From contig JBBELK010000001.1 in assembly GCA_037783545.1 (NCBI GenBank), forward strand, positions 1,550,001 through 1,614,000: a DNA stretch of 64,000 nucleotides. The letters run 5' to 3'. The translations under genes and the position numbers were made by a program. The DNA is from Henricia sp. BOLD:AAB3569. Taxonomy: Eukaryota; Echinodermata; Asteroidea; Spinulosida; Echinasteridae. The notes below the pieces were generated by a model. The model was not told where the DNA came from. It worked only from the letters and a program-made list of their open reading frames with translations, and did no database searches. Positions 23,480-33,605 of the stretch are shown piece by piece (the first letter of the stretch is position 1; each line of letters opens with the position of its first letter).

Positions 23480-24575
23480 CTTATGGATAATGGAAGGACT
23501 CGTTCCATATTACGCAGCCAACCATCTGGGGGCAAACCCAGATAAGACTCAGCTAAGTCCATTCCACCTCATGAACAATGACGCCAATCGCCAACTGAGT
23601 ATGAAATGGTATTGAAAGTGGATAGAACACACCAACCACCCAGTCTACCTCGGCGTCACATCAGACCGCTCCTTAACACGTTGACTGCCGACTACAGTAA
23701 CAGTAACAGGTGTACCGGATTCTGCCTATACGAGTATACTCGTAGAAAATGGGAACGCCCTCTGTGGGAACGCCCTGTGAAACTATGCTCTGCAGTCAAC
23801 GTTTTAACCTACAAGAACCACATCTCCAACACAAAGGCAACGATCGGAGCCAGGAACGGCATTCTTAAGAAGCTAGCCAACACCAAATGGGGCACAGATG
23901 CAAGCACCATCCGTACATGAGTTCTTGTCCTCTGTTTCTCCGCTGCTGAATATGCATCTCGAGTCTGGAGCAGATCGGCCCACGCCTCTACAATAGACCC
24001 CGCCTTGAATGATGCCTGCAGAGCTATAACAGGCTGCCTCAAACCAACCAATAGACGACATACCTACTGTGCGGCATTGCCCCACCACACATCCAAAGGA
24101 TGGTCCTTTCGCAGAAAGAGAAACTCCAACAAGAATGTAATCCTCTCCACCCACTGTTCCAGAGAGAACCAGCACCAAAGAGACTCAAGTCCAGACATAG
24201 CTTTCTACATGATGTAGAACTGCTAGATAAAAGCCCCCACAGCCAAAGAATGACCCATGTGGTCCACCCATCTATACAGCCTGCGCCACATAATACCTCC
24301 ATCAGCTCAAAGGAGTCCCTTCCACCCAGATCTCGAGAGGCGTGGCCCTTCTGGTCCTGCCTCAACCGACTGCGTACACTGGTCGCTGCAGAGTCCTGAT
24401 GAAGGAATGGGGCTATGACAAAGACGGTTAGATGACATGTGCTTGCAGCGAAGAACATGCAGACAACGAGTCACCTCCTGGTCTGCCCCCTACTACCAGA
24501 GCGATGCTCTCAAGCAGACCTTGCTGCTCTTAATGACAGGGCCAAAGCGTGTGTCCAGCACTGGACCAGAAGAAA
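23480..24575 (+). pseudogene. Decayed non-LTR retrotransposon (Jockey/CR1-like reverse transcriptase C-terminal part)
   Basis: Conceptual translation across several frames gives a typical C-terminal half of a LINE ORF2. In order: LGANPDKTQ near 23530, PVYLGVTSDRSLT near 23640, TKATIGARNGILKKLANTKW near 23840, AAEYASRVWSRSAHA near 23950, LNDACRAITGCLKPTN near 24010, a degenerate Cys-rich stretch near 24440 and ADLAALNDRAKACVQHW near 24510. Reading requires frame shifts and passes stop codons, so the copy is dead. The endonuclease and catalytic reverse transcriptase motifs are absent. Family memory supports a Jockey-like clade, but assignment is uncertain. Confidence 0.8.
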
Positions 24576-25055
24576 ATAAGAATATAAGAGTTACAGGGAC
24601 ACGAGAAAAAGAAGAAGAGCATGTTTTTCTGCAGGATATTCCTATTTAAATACATACTCCAATAAGGTTTCAAAAATACTTTCTATAAGGAAAAACAAAA
24701 CCCGGCAACATGCTGGGTCTACACATGCTGAACGCAAAGAACGGAGTTCGTGCCGTTTTGAAATTTCACCACAGGTTCACAAATAAAGCAAAGAAGAGTA
24801 ATTTATTATTAAATAATTCTGTACACATTTACCGCATTTTTATTACCTTTCTTGCCCGCAAAGCTTTAAAGGTAGTCTACTTGTTTGGTAATTACCCTAT
24901 TATTAGTAATTACTAACTATTATCTAAAAGGTTACTTGTTATCAAGATGGTAATGGTAGTAATCATCCTGTTAAATTATTTCGTCCGAAGTGCCCCCAAA
25001 ATGACAAAACTATTTGAATCTCTTTGGAGCCATTCATTCATGTGCCAAACCGTGA

Positions 25056-26209
25056 TTAAAGGGACACGTTGCCTTCGGGTTGCGCTTTATTGGGCGTTTT
25101 TGGGCTATTACAAGCGTTTGAAGTATAATGAGCACGATCTGAAAGATGTTCAAAAAGTAGAATATAATGATCCACACAAACGTGCCTTAGAAATGCTTCA
25201 ATTTTGCGTAATTTCTCGAAGCAGCACGCTCCGCCATTTATGGGAGACAAAATCTTGACTCCCATAAATGGCGGAGAAATTATATTAGTCTTATTTCCAG
25301 TCGCAGCTGTTGAAATACTTCTGAACAATTATTTCATTAAAAAATTTCGTATTATCATCAGTTTATGGGATAGTATTCCCAATAAACATCCAGTTAATTA
25401 AATAATGAAAAAGGAAAACAAAAATACGTTGAATAAACAATATTCTTACCCTGATTGGCGAGGTTTTCGTTTTTTCTTTTTTGACGCGTCTGCTGTGTTC
25501 TCTTGACGATCCATTTTTTGAAAGCCAGTCGGTGTGTGTACCAGCCGGAACCTAGCACGAAATTCGGGCCGGAATTTCGGCTGGCCGGATTTTTGTACAA
25601 ATTGCTATTTTTACGGCTTCCGGATTTTGTACCAATTTTTTTCTTTTTGAGGATGTTCTTTACCGATTAGAAGAAAAATAATGGGGAATTTTTCTTTTTT
25701 TACGATGGTACAAAATCGTTTGAAAAGCGCGGCATCTATGCCTAACTTTTCATCTAGCTTTCGATCATTTCCGGAAGCCGTAAAAATAGCAATTTGTACA
25801 AAATCCGGCCAGCCGAAATTCCGGCCCGAATTTCGTGCTAGGTTCCGGCTGGTGGTGTGTGTGTGTGTATGTGTTTACATTTCACACATGTCTCGGGAGG
25901 CGGAGAATGGTATGGTACCTTGCGTTCATCTGATAGGTTTACCTGACTACTGGCTACGGCGCCAGCCTAACTCCTGTTCGTCGCTGCATTTTGCCCACTA
26001 CCCGGACGATCGTATTGACGGCTTGAAATACGTATACATTTCGCGGGACATGTAGTGGGGGTCAGAGGTCAGTGTTTGTTTTTTTTAATTACCATTCACT
26101 AATTATAACACATTAAATGTGTTTTATTGCAAGAACAACTCTTAATAAGTATAAGGAACACCCTCAAACGTGAGATTTCGTGAAATCTGAAGGCAACGTG
26201 TTCCTTTAA
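25056..26209. mobile_element. TTAA-4 element, 1146 bp, nested in TTAA-2
   Basis: TTAA at 25056-25059 and 26206-26209 flank termini AGGGACACGTTGCCTTCGG and (complement) AGGAACACGTTGCCTTCAG. Internally a perfect hairpin CTCCGCCATTTATGGGAG / CTCCCATAAATGGCGGAG lies at about 25229-25278. A foldback element is inserted at 25540-25853. No transposase frame is seen, so it is non-autonomous; the length includes the nested insertion. Confidence 0.8.
25531..25862. mobile_element. Mutator-like foldback element with 9-bp target duplication
   Basis: The body at 25540-25853 has about 85-bp, nearly perfect terminal inverted repeats starting ACCAGCCGGAACCTAGCACG. It is flanked by GGTGTGTGT at 25531-25539 and 25854-25862. 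Long inverted repeats with 9-bp duplications are the hallmark of Mutator-like elements. The duplication lies in a GT-rich context, so its exact length is somewhat ambiguous. No transposase. Confidence 0.75.
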
Positions 26210-26339
26210 GTTTTCTGAATTATTACTGCATCTATGTGGTTGAAATTTCTACAAGGTAGTTTTTTCGACCTAGGCTCTCAATTACCAGTGGAAATCATAC
26301 CGTTTTTAACAGTTTACCAAACAAGTATACTACATTTAA

Positions 26340-27180
26340 GCGTTTATCGTAAGGGACAACAAACTTTTTATTGGTTGTTGTTACAACGCCAATTATGTAT
26401 ATACTTTTATAGACCGCGGAGAATTAGAAACACAACGAGCTGCGAAAGCTAATTTTATGAATAGCGCCCTCTGGCGGTAGGATAGTGCATGCCTAGACTG
26501 GTTCTCGCTCGACATATTCCACATACGACGAATGAATATGAGGACCGGCAGCCGACACGTCGAAAATAGTAACATGACGTCATGCGTTTATTTTTAGGAG
26601 CGCAACTATTGGTTGCAGTTCATAACCGTCAGTTTTCAAAGCGCGCTGCGCATGCGCTACGACCCGAGTGCAGCCAAATAACAATTTCAAAGGGGTTGTA
26701 TATATCAAAATTTAATCTAACATTTGACGAATGTACCGTGTAATTATTTCATGATAAAAATAATATCAGGAGGAAAAAAATCAAGACTTCTTTGAACTTG
26801 TTTGTCTTAAAAATCTCTACATGCCCATACAGGAGCAAAAAAATCAACATCAAACCTTGTCTGCATCATCATAAATAAACATTCGGCAGCGTCTATGCCA
26901 TTCAAATTCTCGAAACACCGACGAATCGCAACCGACGATCAACGATAACGTCCGGACGTGCATTTGGGTAACTCCGGAAACTTTCGGAAACGGGGGGAAT
27001 TCCTCCTGTTTCAATGTGGCGGACTGACGGCTGCCGGACCTAAAGATGATCTCAGAATAGTCGGAATCGTTTGGTCTGGGAACCAGACTAGCGCACGCCT
27101 CGACAGGAAAAGGGTGCGCCACATCAGTCCTCGTCCATAATACAGCAAAATTTGTACAAACGTTTATAAATGGATGTTAC
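26340..27180. other. Intergenic, nothing recognised
   Basis: No repeat partner or gene seen. 26860-27140 is GC-richer with short open frames on both strands that resemble nothing known to me. Confidence 0.3.
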
Positions 27181-27185
27181 ACTAT

Positions 27186-27264
27186 GAGCAACTAACAGTG
27201 GAAATTGGGCACAAACCATTGTTATTAACAATGGTGTGTGCCCAATTTCCACTGTTAGCTGCTC
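27186..27264. repeat. 79-bp near-perfect palindrome
   Basis: CTAACAGTGGAAATTGGGCA at left is mirrored by TGCCCAATTTCCACTGTTAG at right around an ACCATTGTTATTAACAATGGT centre. Probably a short foldback element; the insertion site is unclear. Confidence 0.8.
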
Positions 27265-27280
27265 TTATACCCTGGTGTTA

Positions 27281-28090
27281 TACGTTTCAAAAAAAATCCT
27301 ACTTTTGATCTTAAATAACTTTGTCATTTTCTAACGGATTTAAACCAAAATTTTAGATAAATTGTAAACAAGACCTGACAAATTGTATTGAGTGAGTTCA
27401 ATCAGTTTTGTCCAGGAGGGTGAGATTCAAAGCCACATCCTCCATTGTCAAGGGAGCGCGTGTGGTCTAGTGGGTATGAAGCGGGACTCCCAATCAGAGG
27501 TTGGGGGTTCGAGCCCCACTTCGACCAACGTGTCTGTGTCCGTGGGCAAGGCACTTAATCCCAGTTGCCTCGTCAACCCAAGCGATATATGGGAAGCTGT
27601 TAAGGGGAATGCCACAATCTAACTGCTGATAGGGTTGTGCGCCTGACCAGCAGCCACCTAGTTGAAGCGAAATGGTTCTGGTGATTCCCTGATGGCAGCG
27701 GTAATAATGGTAACAGCGCCTTGAGCACCCTGCAGGGTGGATATGTGCGCTATACAAATCTAATCATTATTATTATTATTATTATTATTAAGGAAATTGT
27801 TTGTTTGAGGTCCCATTGCACCTCTTGATGAATTGCATTTCTTCAGAAGCTTTCGACTGCAGCACGCACATTCAATTACCGTCTCCAGCGATGTTTTGAC
27901 ATTGAAGGAGGCCAAGTCAAAAGTAACAAAATCTGAAATTGACTTTTTTCGTATGGCTTTAAAATCTTATACCATCTTGGACAAAGCTGATAAAACTCAC
28001 TAAATCAAATTTGCCAGGCTTCGTTTATATGTCTAAATTTGTGGTTTAAATCCGTTGGAAAATGACAAAGTATGACTTTTTTTACACGTA
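27281..28090. repeat. Long inverted-repeat element interrupted by SINE-B
   Basis: 27296-27449 is the inverse of about 27900-28085. Both contain ACTTTGTCATTTT, AACGGATTTAAACCA, GTGAGTT and TTTGTCCA in matching order. The right half also matches 63215-63440 (CAGAAGCTTTCG.CTGCAGCACGCAC, CCGTCTCCAGCGATGT). SINE-B sits just past the left arm. Non-coding as far as I can see. Confidence 0.75.
27450..27790 (+). repeat. SINE-B, tRNA-derived, copy 2 with ATT-repeat tail
   Basis: A-box-like GTGTGGTCTAGTGGG near 27460 and exact B box GGTTCGAGCCC at 27506-27516. The body is identical in plan to 18891-19232. It ends TTGAGCACCCTGCAGGGTGG then ATATGTGC and an (ATT)n tail. The same ending occurs on the LINE fragment at 42721-43048, suggesting that this SINE uses that LINE's machinery. 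Confidence 0.88.
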
Positions 28091-28112
28091 GAGTACAATT
28101 CAGTCGATAATT

Positions 28113-28215
28113 TTAGGTGGGTGGCGCCATTGGCAGCCGACAGCCAATCCCCTTACTCTTCACGAAAGAGTGCACTGGGATCTTTTAAGTGCGTTACACA
28201 ACACAATGCACCTAT
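28113..28215 (-). repeat. SINE-A, 3' fragment
   Basis: GGTGGGTGGCGCCATTGGCA, CCCCTTACTCTTCACGAAAG and GTTACACAACACA match the 3' part of SINE-A on the minus strand. The tRNA head is missing, as expected from 5' truncation. Confidence 0.75.
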
Positions 28216-28365
28216 TTTCAGTAGCATATGAAACTTTTCCGAAATGAACGCTGGTCCGTTTGACAATTTTCAGTCTTGCAGGGGTGGTTTTATTTCAAGT
28301 GGAAATTAGTGAATAAAAGTAAAGGACTCCCCCTATAAAATTAAACAGAATTGAAATTATTAGAC

Positions 28366-29030
28366 TTAAAGGAGTATTTTGCGTTTTGTCCCGAGACGTT
28401 GTAAGTATTTTTAAATGATTTTTTAATCTTGGGCATTTAGCATTGTTTTCTATGGGGCTCAATTCAGCAGGTGCAAATGGCCTTTAAACGCGCCATAAAT
28501 GACCTATAGCGCCGCCAAGCGTCAGAGCGAGTCCCAATTTCACCGTTCATCCTACTTGATTATGACAGCTGCCAAACAATGGCGTGATTAGCGTCGCTCC
28601 AATTCGTCACCGAGCATGCGCACCTTGCGGGTTTTAGCATTGACGTCACACCGTGTTTTGTTTGTGCAAGTCGCACGCACGCAATCGTCCCATAATGGCG
28701 GCCACCAGGAACCCGCTGCCCGTGCGAAGGGTTGGACAATTTCCGACAACTTCCTGTGCTGGGCCCAGAGCTGGCACGTCAACTATTGTACAGGGTGAAC
28801 TTTTGATATTCTCACAGGTGTGGTAACGTGGGAACAATGTGACTTTTATAGGAATTTCAAATTGTCCTCGAAAAAAGAGGGTTTCAGCGTTTTCTTTTGT
28901 GATAAAATTTGCAAATGTAAAGACGCATGACGTAATACAATGGCTCAGCATCTGAAACGAGGCTGGCAGTGGTAATTTGTCAACTGCTAGTAAACGAGAA
29001 GTTTAGTTTTCAAAGCCAAATGGTATAGTC
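28366..29030. other. Intergenic; possible TTAA-element end at 28366
   Basis: TTAAAGGAGTATTTTGCGTT at 28366 looks like another TTAA/AGG terminus but no matching right end is clear. 28500-28800 is GC-richer. No gene recognised. Confidence 0.3.
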
Positions 29031-29319
29031 TTAAAGTTGCTTCACCCGATCACTTTTTTGACTCCCCATTTGTTGAGATTTTGATACCATGTCATGTGTC
29101 ACATTCTTCTCATTACCATTCTGGAATATTGCGCTCTCAGTCCGTATATTTTCAAGGAAATCGTCAAAAAAACACCGATGTTTTTTAAAATTATGTTCAA
29201 TAAGGCATTGCAGTGATTACACAAACCTTTTTGCTTGCACCGTGACATCCAAAAATTCTCCTGTTTTCTTCCCATGATAGTAGTCCATTTTATGGAAAAA
29301 TGTGAACAAGCTCCTTTAA
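29031..29319 (+). repeat. TTAA-3 family MITE
   Basis: Borders TTAA at 29031-29034 and 29316-29319. The interior shares TTGAGATTTTGATACCATGT, CATTCTGGAATATTGCGCTC and ACACCGATGTTTT with 18480-18800 and 56762-57100. The right end reads GAACAAGCTCCTTTAA. Confidence 0.75.
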
Positions 29320-29509
29320 CCGTATCGTGTAAAATCACGTTTTCCAGCCAATAATTTCAAGTGGAACATGTGTTTTAATTTTAAGTTATTATTTATTATA
29401 ATGTCTCCAGTTTTGTTCCCATGTGTTTTTCCTTTAGGTTACACATCCATGAATAGGGTCAAACCAGTTGGTGTTCATTCCATGAACTGACGAATCCCTC
29501 GTAGAGCTA

Positions 29510-30470
29510 ATAATGGCCTGGTGTGTGAGAGGTCTCCGGGAAAACCTGAGCATCTGCCTGGTGTGTCAGAGGTCTTGTGGGAAAACCTGAGGGAGTATAC
29601 CACTGTGTCTCATAGCCCAGCTAGTAGAGAATCTGCCTGGTGTGTCAGAGGTCTAGGGAAAACTTGAGGGAGTATACCACTCTGCCACATAGCTTAGCTG
29701 GTAGAGCATCTGCCTGGTGTGTCAGAGGTCTTGGGGGAAACAGGAGAGAGTATACCACTGTGCCTTATAGCTCAGCTGGTAGAGCGTCTGCCCGGTGTGT
29801 CGAGGTCTTAGGGAAAACCTGAGGGAGTATACCACTGTGCCACATAGCTCAGCTGGTAGAGCATCTGCCCGGTGTGTCGAGGTCTTAGGGAAAACCTGAG
29901 GGAGTATACCACTGTGCCACATAGCTCAGCTGGTAGAGCATCTGCCCGGTGTGTCACAGGTCTTGGGGAAACCTGAGGGAGTATACCACTGTGCCTCATA
30001 GCTCAGCTGGTAGAACATCTGCCTGGTGTGTCTAAGGTCTTGGGGAAAACAGGAGGGAGCATACCACTGTGCCTCACAGTTCAGCTGGTAGACCATCTGC
30101 CCGGTGTGTCGAGGTCTTGGGGAAAACCTGAGAAAGTATACCACTGTGCCTCACAGCTCAGCTGGTAGAGCATCTGCCTGGTGTGTCGAGGTCGTGGGGA
30201 AAACCTGAGGAAGTATACCACTGTGCCTCATAGCTCAGCTGGTAGAGCATCTGCCCGGTGTGTCGAGGTCTTGGGGAAACCTGAAAAAAATATACCACTG
30301 TGTCTCACAGCTCAGCTGGAAGAGCATCTGCCCGGTGTGTCACAGGTCTTGGGGAAACCTGAGAAAATATACCACTGTGCCTCGTATGGTCGTATAGCTC
30401 AGCTGGTAGAGCATCTGCTCGGTGTGTCAGAGGTCTACTCTTGTGTTCGAAGTATGAGAGAAATTCCCGT
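29510..30470 (+). repeat. Tandem array of 13 tRNA-like heads, period 77-78 bp
   Basis: The landmark GTGTGTC (first unit GTGTGTG) occurs at 29521, 29561, 29640, 29717, 29795, 29872, 29949, 30026, 30104, 30181, 30258, 30335 and 30422; all but the first and last spacings are 77-79 bp. A typical unit has TAGCTCAGCTGGTAGAGCAT (a canonical D-arm/A box), CTGCCCGGTGTGTC, then GGTCTTGGGGAAAACCTGAG and GAGTATACCACTGTGCC. The position where a tRNA T-arm (GGTTCGANTCC) should be is replaced by GGGGAAAACC. Only the last unit has TGTTCGAAG, a B-box-like string. Related single copies with a B box (SINE-D) lie at 33510, 42500, 49726, 52801 and 54563. I infer tandem expansion of a deleted SINE-D head. Confidence 0.9.
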
Positions 30471-30532
30471 TTGGTTGGAAAAAATACTTCCAAGTAAAAC
30501 TACTCCATAAAAGATAAACCAGTACAATTACT

Positions 30533-30716
30533 TTCTTCATTTATCGTTTTATCGGAGCACACATTTTGATGCATATTCTACTTGGTCTTGCGGGCCTATA
30601 TACTCAAGGAAATTATTACATTAATTCTTCATTTATCGTTTTATCGGAGCACACATTTTGATGCATATTCTACTTGGTCTTGCGGGCCTATATACTCAAG
30701 GAAATTATTACATTAA
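30533..30716. repeat. Perfect tandem duplication, two 92-bp units
   Basis: 30533-30624 and 30625-30716 appear identical by eye (units begin TTCTTCATTTATCGTTTTAT). This implies a recent duplication or an assembly artefact. It lies just past the tRNA-like array. Confidence 0.9.
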
Positions 30717-31045
30717 TTCTGCCCTAATAATTGTTTTTTCTTTAAATAAATATCCCGGTGAGTGAATGTGCGGAAATAGTTCCCACACAATGAATCTCAA
30801 GCGATTACAACACGCATTTCCCACGCTGGTTGCACAAGTTTTCCTGTTTGGAATCGGAAATGAATGACCTAGGCGTTTTTCGACCGACAAAACTGAGCTT
30901 GACTAACAATACATTTACACTGGAAAAATGTGTTTTAATAAAATCCCAAGTGTTTGATTATCCATTGAACTTTTTAGGATATTTTGTCATGGGGGAGGGG
31001 GAGCTGAGTAAAACTCGGTATACTGTTCCCGACCTGCAGAAAATA

Positions 31046-31282
31046 GGGACCATTAGAAACGGTACGCGTACGGGAAACGTATGCGGCTCGGAAAAACTGG
31101 GTGTTTATATCACAATTTTGCGTGGTTATTCACAAAATGTGCGTATGTGTTCAGGGGCATATTGGTGTGAAATTCTCATTACTTGTGTTGTTTCAGATAA
31201 AATAACCACGCAAAATGGTGATATAACCACCCAGTTTTTCCGAGCCGCATACGTTTCCCGTACGCGTATTTCTAATGGTCCC
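31046..31282. repeat. Foldback element with about 80-bp inverted repeats, TA-flanked
   Basis: The ends GGGACCATTAGAAA and TTTCTAATGGTCCC have arms that continue through TACGCGTACGGGAAACGTAT and GCGGCTCGGAAAAACTGGGT. TA lies at 31044-31045 and 31283-31284. The 172-codon frame across this element is an accident of the palindrome. Confidence 0.82.
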
Positions 31283-31408
31283 TATTATCAACTTTATGAA
31301 CCTGGAAACTATGGGCAACTGCTTTATGAAATATTGTGGAACGAATAAAACAAAGACTATATACAATGTATAAATCGAGGTCTGTCTGACTTTTTTCCCA
31401 GTCAAAAT

Positions 31409-31672
31409 GGGCGATCGGATTGGCGTATAGTGGTTCTAATTCCCGGCCTTTAACCTGAGGATGTATGTGGACATGGGTTCACATCCCATGCCTAGCCGCA
31501 TGGGTCCCCCTGGAATCCCCTCCCCTCCGGGGGCGAGGGTGGGTTCCTTCTCGCTTCTAAAACCGCATCTTTCTCGTCATCTCAAGTTGATAATAAATTA
31601 AAGTAAAGTTAAAACTAATATATTAGATGGCATAAAGGGCTTTAGTTGCCGAATATGCCATGAAATTAACAA
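31409..31672 (+). repeat. SINE-C, tRNA-derived
   Basis: The head has A-box-like GGATTGGCGTATAGTGGTT. The tail CTTCTAAAACCGCAT, CTCAAGTTGATAATAAA, TAAAGTTAAA and GATGGCATAAAGGGC matches 35627-35891 and 45376-45520. The central B-box region has diverged. Confidence 0.7.
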
Positions 31673-31689
31673 CACAAAATGAAAGTCAA

Positions 31690-31835
31690 ATGTCCCATAT
31701 ATACACACAATAAAGGTTGAATCCTAATGCACTCTTTGTACTGCAATTTACTTCTAAACTAGATCTAATTGATCGCTTCTTATAAACAAATAACAATATG
31801 ATATGTTCGGGTTTATATAGCCTGGAATAAATATA
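31690..31835. repeat. Dispersed repeat paired with 38600-38720
   Basis: TTGCTTCTTATAAACAAATA-type block (here TCGCTTCTTATAAACAAATA) followed by CAATATGATATG recurs at 38665-38700. The upstream AAAGGTT.AAT word also recurs. Family unknown. Confidence 0.5.
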
Positions 31836-31997
31836 CAAGTTAAATGTAATGCTGTCTCTGCACGCGCGAGAGCATTTGTTGCACAACATATCTGATCTGT
31901 CATGGCAAAATGAGAATAAGAACTACTTTAAGATACAATGTACATACACGAGGATAAAGCTGATTTGGAGCTTTCCATCAATATCAAATGTATTTAT

Positions 31998-32304
31998 ACA
32001 CTGTAAAAAGATATCTGTAATTTTACATCAATGCTGCATGATAGCAGCAGCGTCGCCAGCATTGTTTTTCATTTAGGCCTGAAGTTGCTTGGTTTTGTAT
32101 TTTAGATAATATGTGTGTGAAACCATGCACTTTATGGTTTTAAGATGTAAATTTTAAATGTAAAATTCCTATTTTATATGTAAATAAATTACAGTAATTT
32201 TCGGACGGTAAATTACTGTTGATTCGTTTGACATGTAGTAATACTGTACACAAAAATGATAGTAATTTAACGCATAAAAATTTACTCTATTGTGAAAAAA
32301 GTGT
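31998..32304. repeat. Short element with ACACTGTAAAAA-type ends
   Basis: Left ACACTGTAAAAAGATA; the right end, complemented, reads ACACTTTTTTCACA. The interior is AT-rich with repeated GTAATTTTAC-like words. The ends resemble the larger element at 54734-55845. A weak call because the right end has decayed. Confidence 0.45.
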
Positions 32305-32363
32305 ATCTTCATTTGAATGACTAATTGCTCATTCAAAATTGATTTGACCTTTGAATATGTGAG

Positions 32364-32707
32364 TTAAAGCCCGTTACATAATTTGCAGTTGAAACCTTTT
32401 ACGAAATCACGGAACAACAGCATTACATAACTAAAGAATAATGTTGATAAACTGCCTTGTAGAAATTTCAGCCAAATGCAGTAATACTTCAGAAAACCTT
32501 AGAAATGCATGCATAGTTTTTGTGTTGAATGAATGGTAAAACAATCGTTTGTAAACGAGTTTTAAAAAGCACTTATATACACAGTTGGCAATTTCTTTCA
32601 CAAAGGTACCATATTACACGGGGGAGAAATCACGTGGTGCTTGTTATACCATTGCTATCAATAATTTTAGGCAGGTTTTTCTTGTAGTATGTAATCGCAC
32701 GGGCTTA
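32364..32707 (-). repeat. TTAA-1 element, full length
   Basis: Ends TTAAAGCCCGTTACATAATT and, at the far side, the complement of GCACGGGCTTA, giving a terminal inverted repeat. The order of internal blocks is the reverse of the plus-strand copies. At 344 bp it sets the family length. Confidence 0.75.
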
Positions 32708-33149
32708 TATTGCTGTTATAACCGGCGCTTGCCACTCCCAATGCATGCATCAGGAAATCATTTCAACACTTACAGAAATTGTGGAGAGATTATAATGATA
32801 TCCAATATCGTAATATTATTGTTTACGATATATCGCGATGGTGAATTCTGATATCGGCACGAGCCTAGTTCAGAGTCAATCCCAGCGTGGGAATTGTACA
32901 AACTCGCTCTAATTTTAGAAAACGAAACCACCGTTGCTCCAAGTTCTTCACTTCCTCGCCGCTCCAGTTCCGTGTTGGCCCCTCGGAGAAGAAAATTCCC
33001 ATCATTGGGTTCTGTGTGTTTGGGAAAAAAACAAACAATCGCAATCATTTGCACATTTTTCCTGATGATTTCAATCGTGTTGACGGAGGTCACCGATCTT
33101 TGCAATTATACGTGATCCGGTTGTGTAATCACTGAGGTCGTATGGTACA

Positions 33150-33465
33150 CGTATTAAACAGTTGCAACATTTTACTTCACATTGACAAGAAAATCCCGAC
33201 TATAAGTGTTGATAGCAATGGTAACAAACACCACGTTTTTTCCCGCTCGTGTAAAATGATACCTTTGTGGGAGAAATTGCCAACTGAATGTGCTTTTTTA
33301 AATCGTTTGCAAACGGTTTTTTAAAACATTCTTATAACACAAAAAAGAAGGATTGTTCAGGTTTTCTGAACTATTACTGCATCTTTGTGCCTGACATTTC
33401 TACAAGGCAGTTTATCAACATTATTCCAATCATGCAATCTGTCCTAAGGAAGAAAATAACGCAAT
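33150..33465 (+). repeat. TTAA-1 element
   Basis: Contains ACTTCACATTGACAAGAAAA, GATAGCAATGGTAACAAACA, GTGGGAGAAATTGCCAACTG and ACAAGGCAGTTTATCAACAT in family order. Ends near CATGCAATCTGTCC. Confidence 0.75.
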
Positions 33466-33509
33466 ATCTGAGTATGATGCCTAATCACCATTGAAATGAA
33501 ACAACCGAA

Positions 33510-33605
33510 CTTGGGATGAGAGAACAATTATATAGGCCTCATACCGGGATTCAAACGCCAGACCTCTGACTTACCAGGCAGATGTTCTATACTAGTTGGG
33601 ATATA
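33510..33605 (-). repeat. SINE-D, tRNA-like head and tail
   Basis: The complement reads an A-box-like CTAGTATAGAACATCTGCCT region, GGTCTGGCGTTTGAATCCCG (B-box-like) and a tail ending CTCTCATCCC. Same layout as 52801-52900 and 54563-54652. Confidence 0.7.

Larger units (their letters stand above)
24866..26339 (+). repeat. TTAA-2 element split by a nested TTAA-4 element
   Basis: The outer ends are TTAAAGGTAGTCTAC (24866) and GTATACTACATTTAA (to 26339), an inverted pair with TTAA borders. The left part (24866-25055) matches 58707-58851 in reverse; the right part (26210-26339) matches TTAA-2 right ends elsewhere. Removing 25060-26209 restores about 324 bp, close to the uninterrupted copy at 58498-58851 (354 bp). 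Non-coding. Confidence 0.8.

Noticed and set aside
23606..24399. Several separate small genes
   Set aside because: The frames are pieces of a single frameshifted LINE ORF2 when read in order.
29510..30470. CRISPR-like array
   Set aside because: Regularly spaced repeats, but units are contiguous tRNA-like copies without unique spacers, in animal DNA with no cas genes.
29640..30510. Repetitive open frames of 60-109 codons across the tRNA-like array
   Set aside because: The 77-bp period is not a multiple of three, so each frame changes between units; a by-product of the repeat.
30830..31348. 172-codon plus-strand frame
   Set aside because: Much of it is the two arms of the foldback element at 31046-31282.
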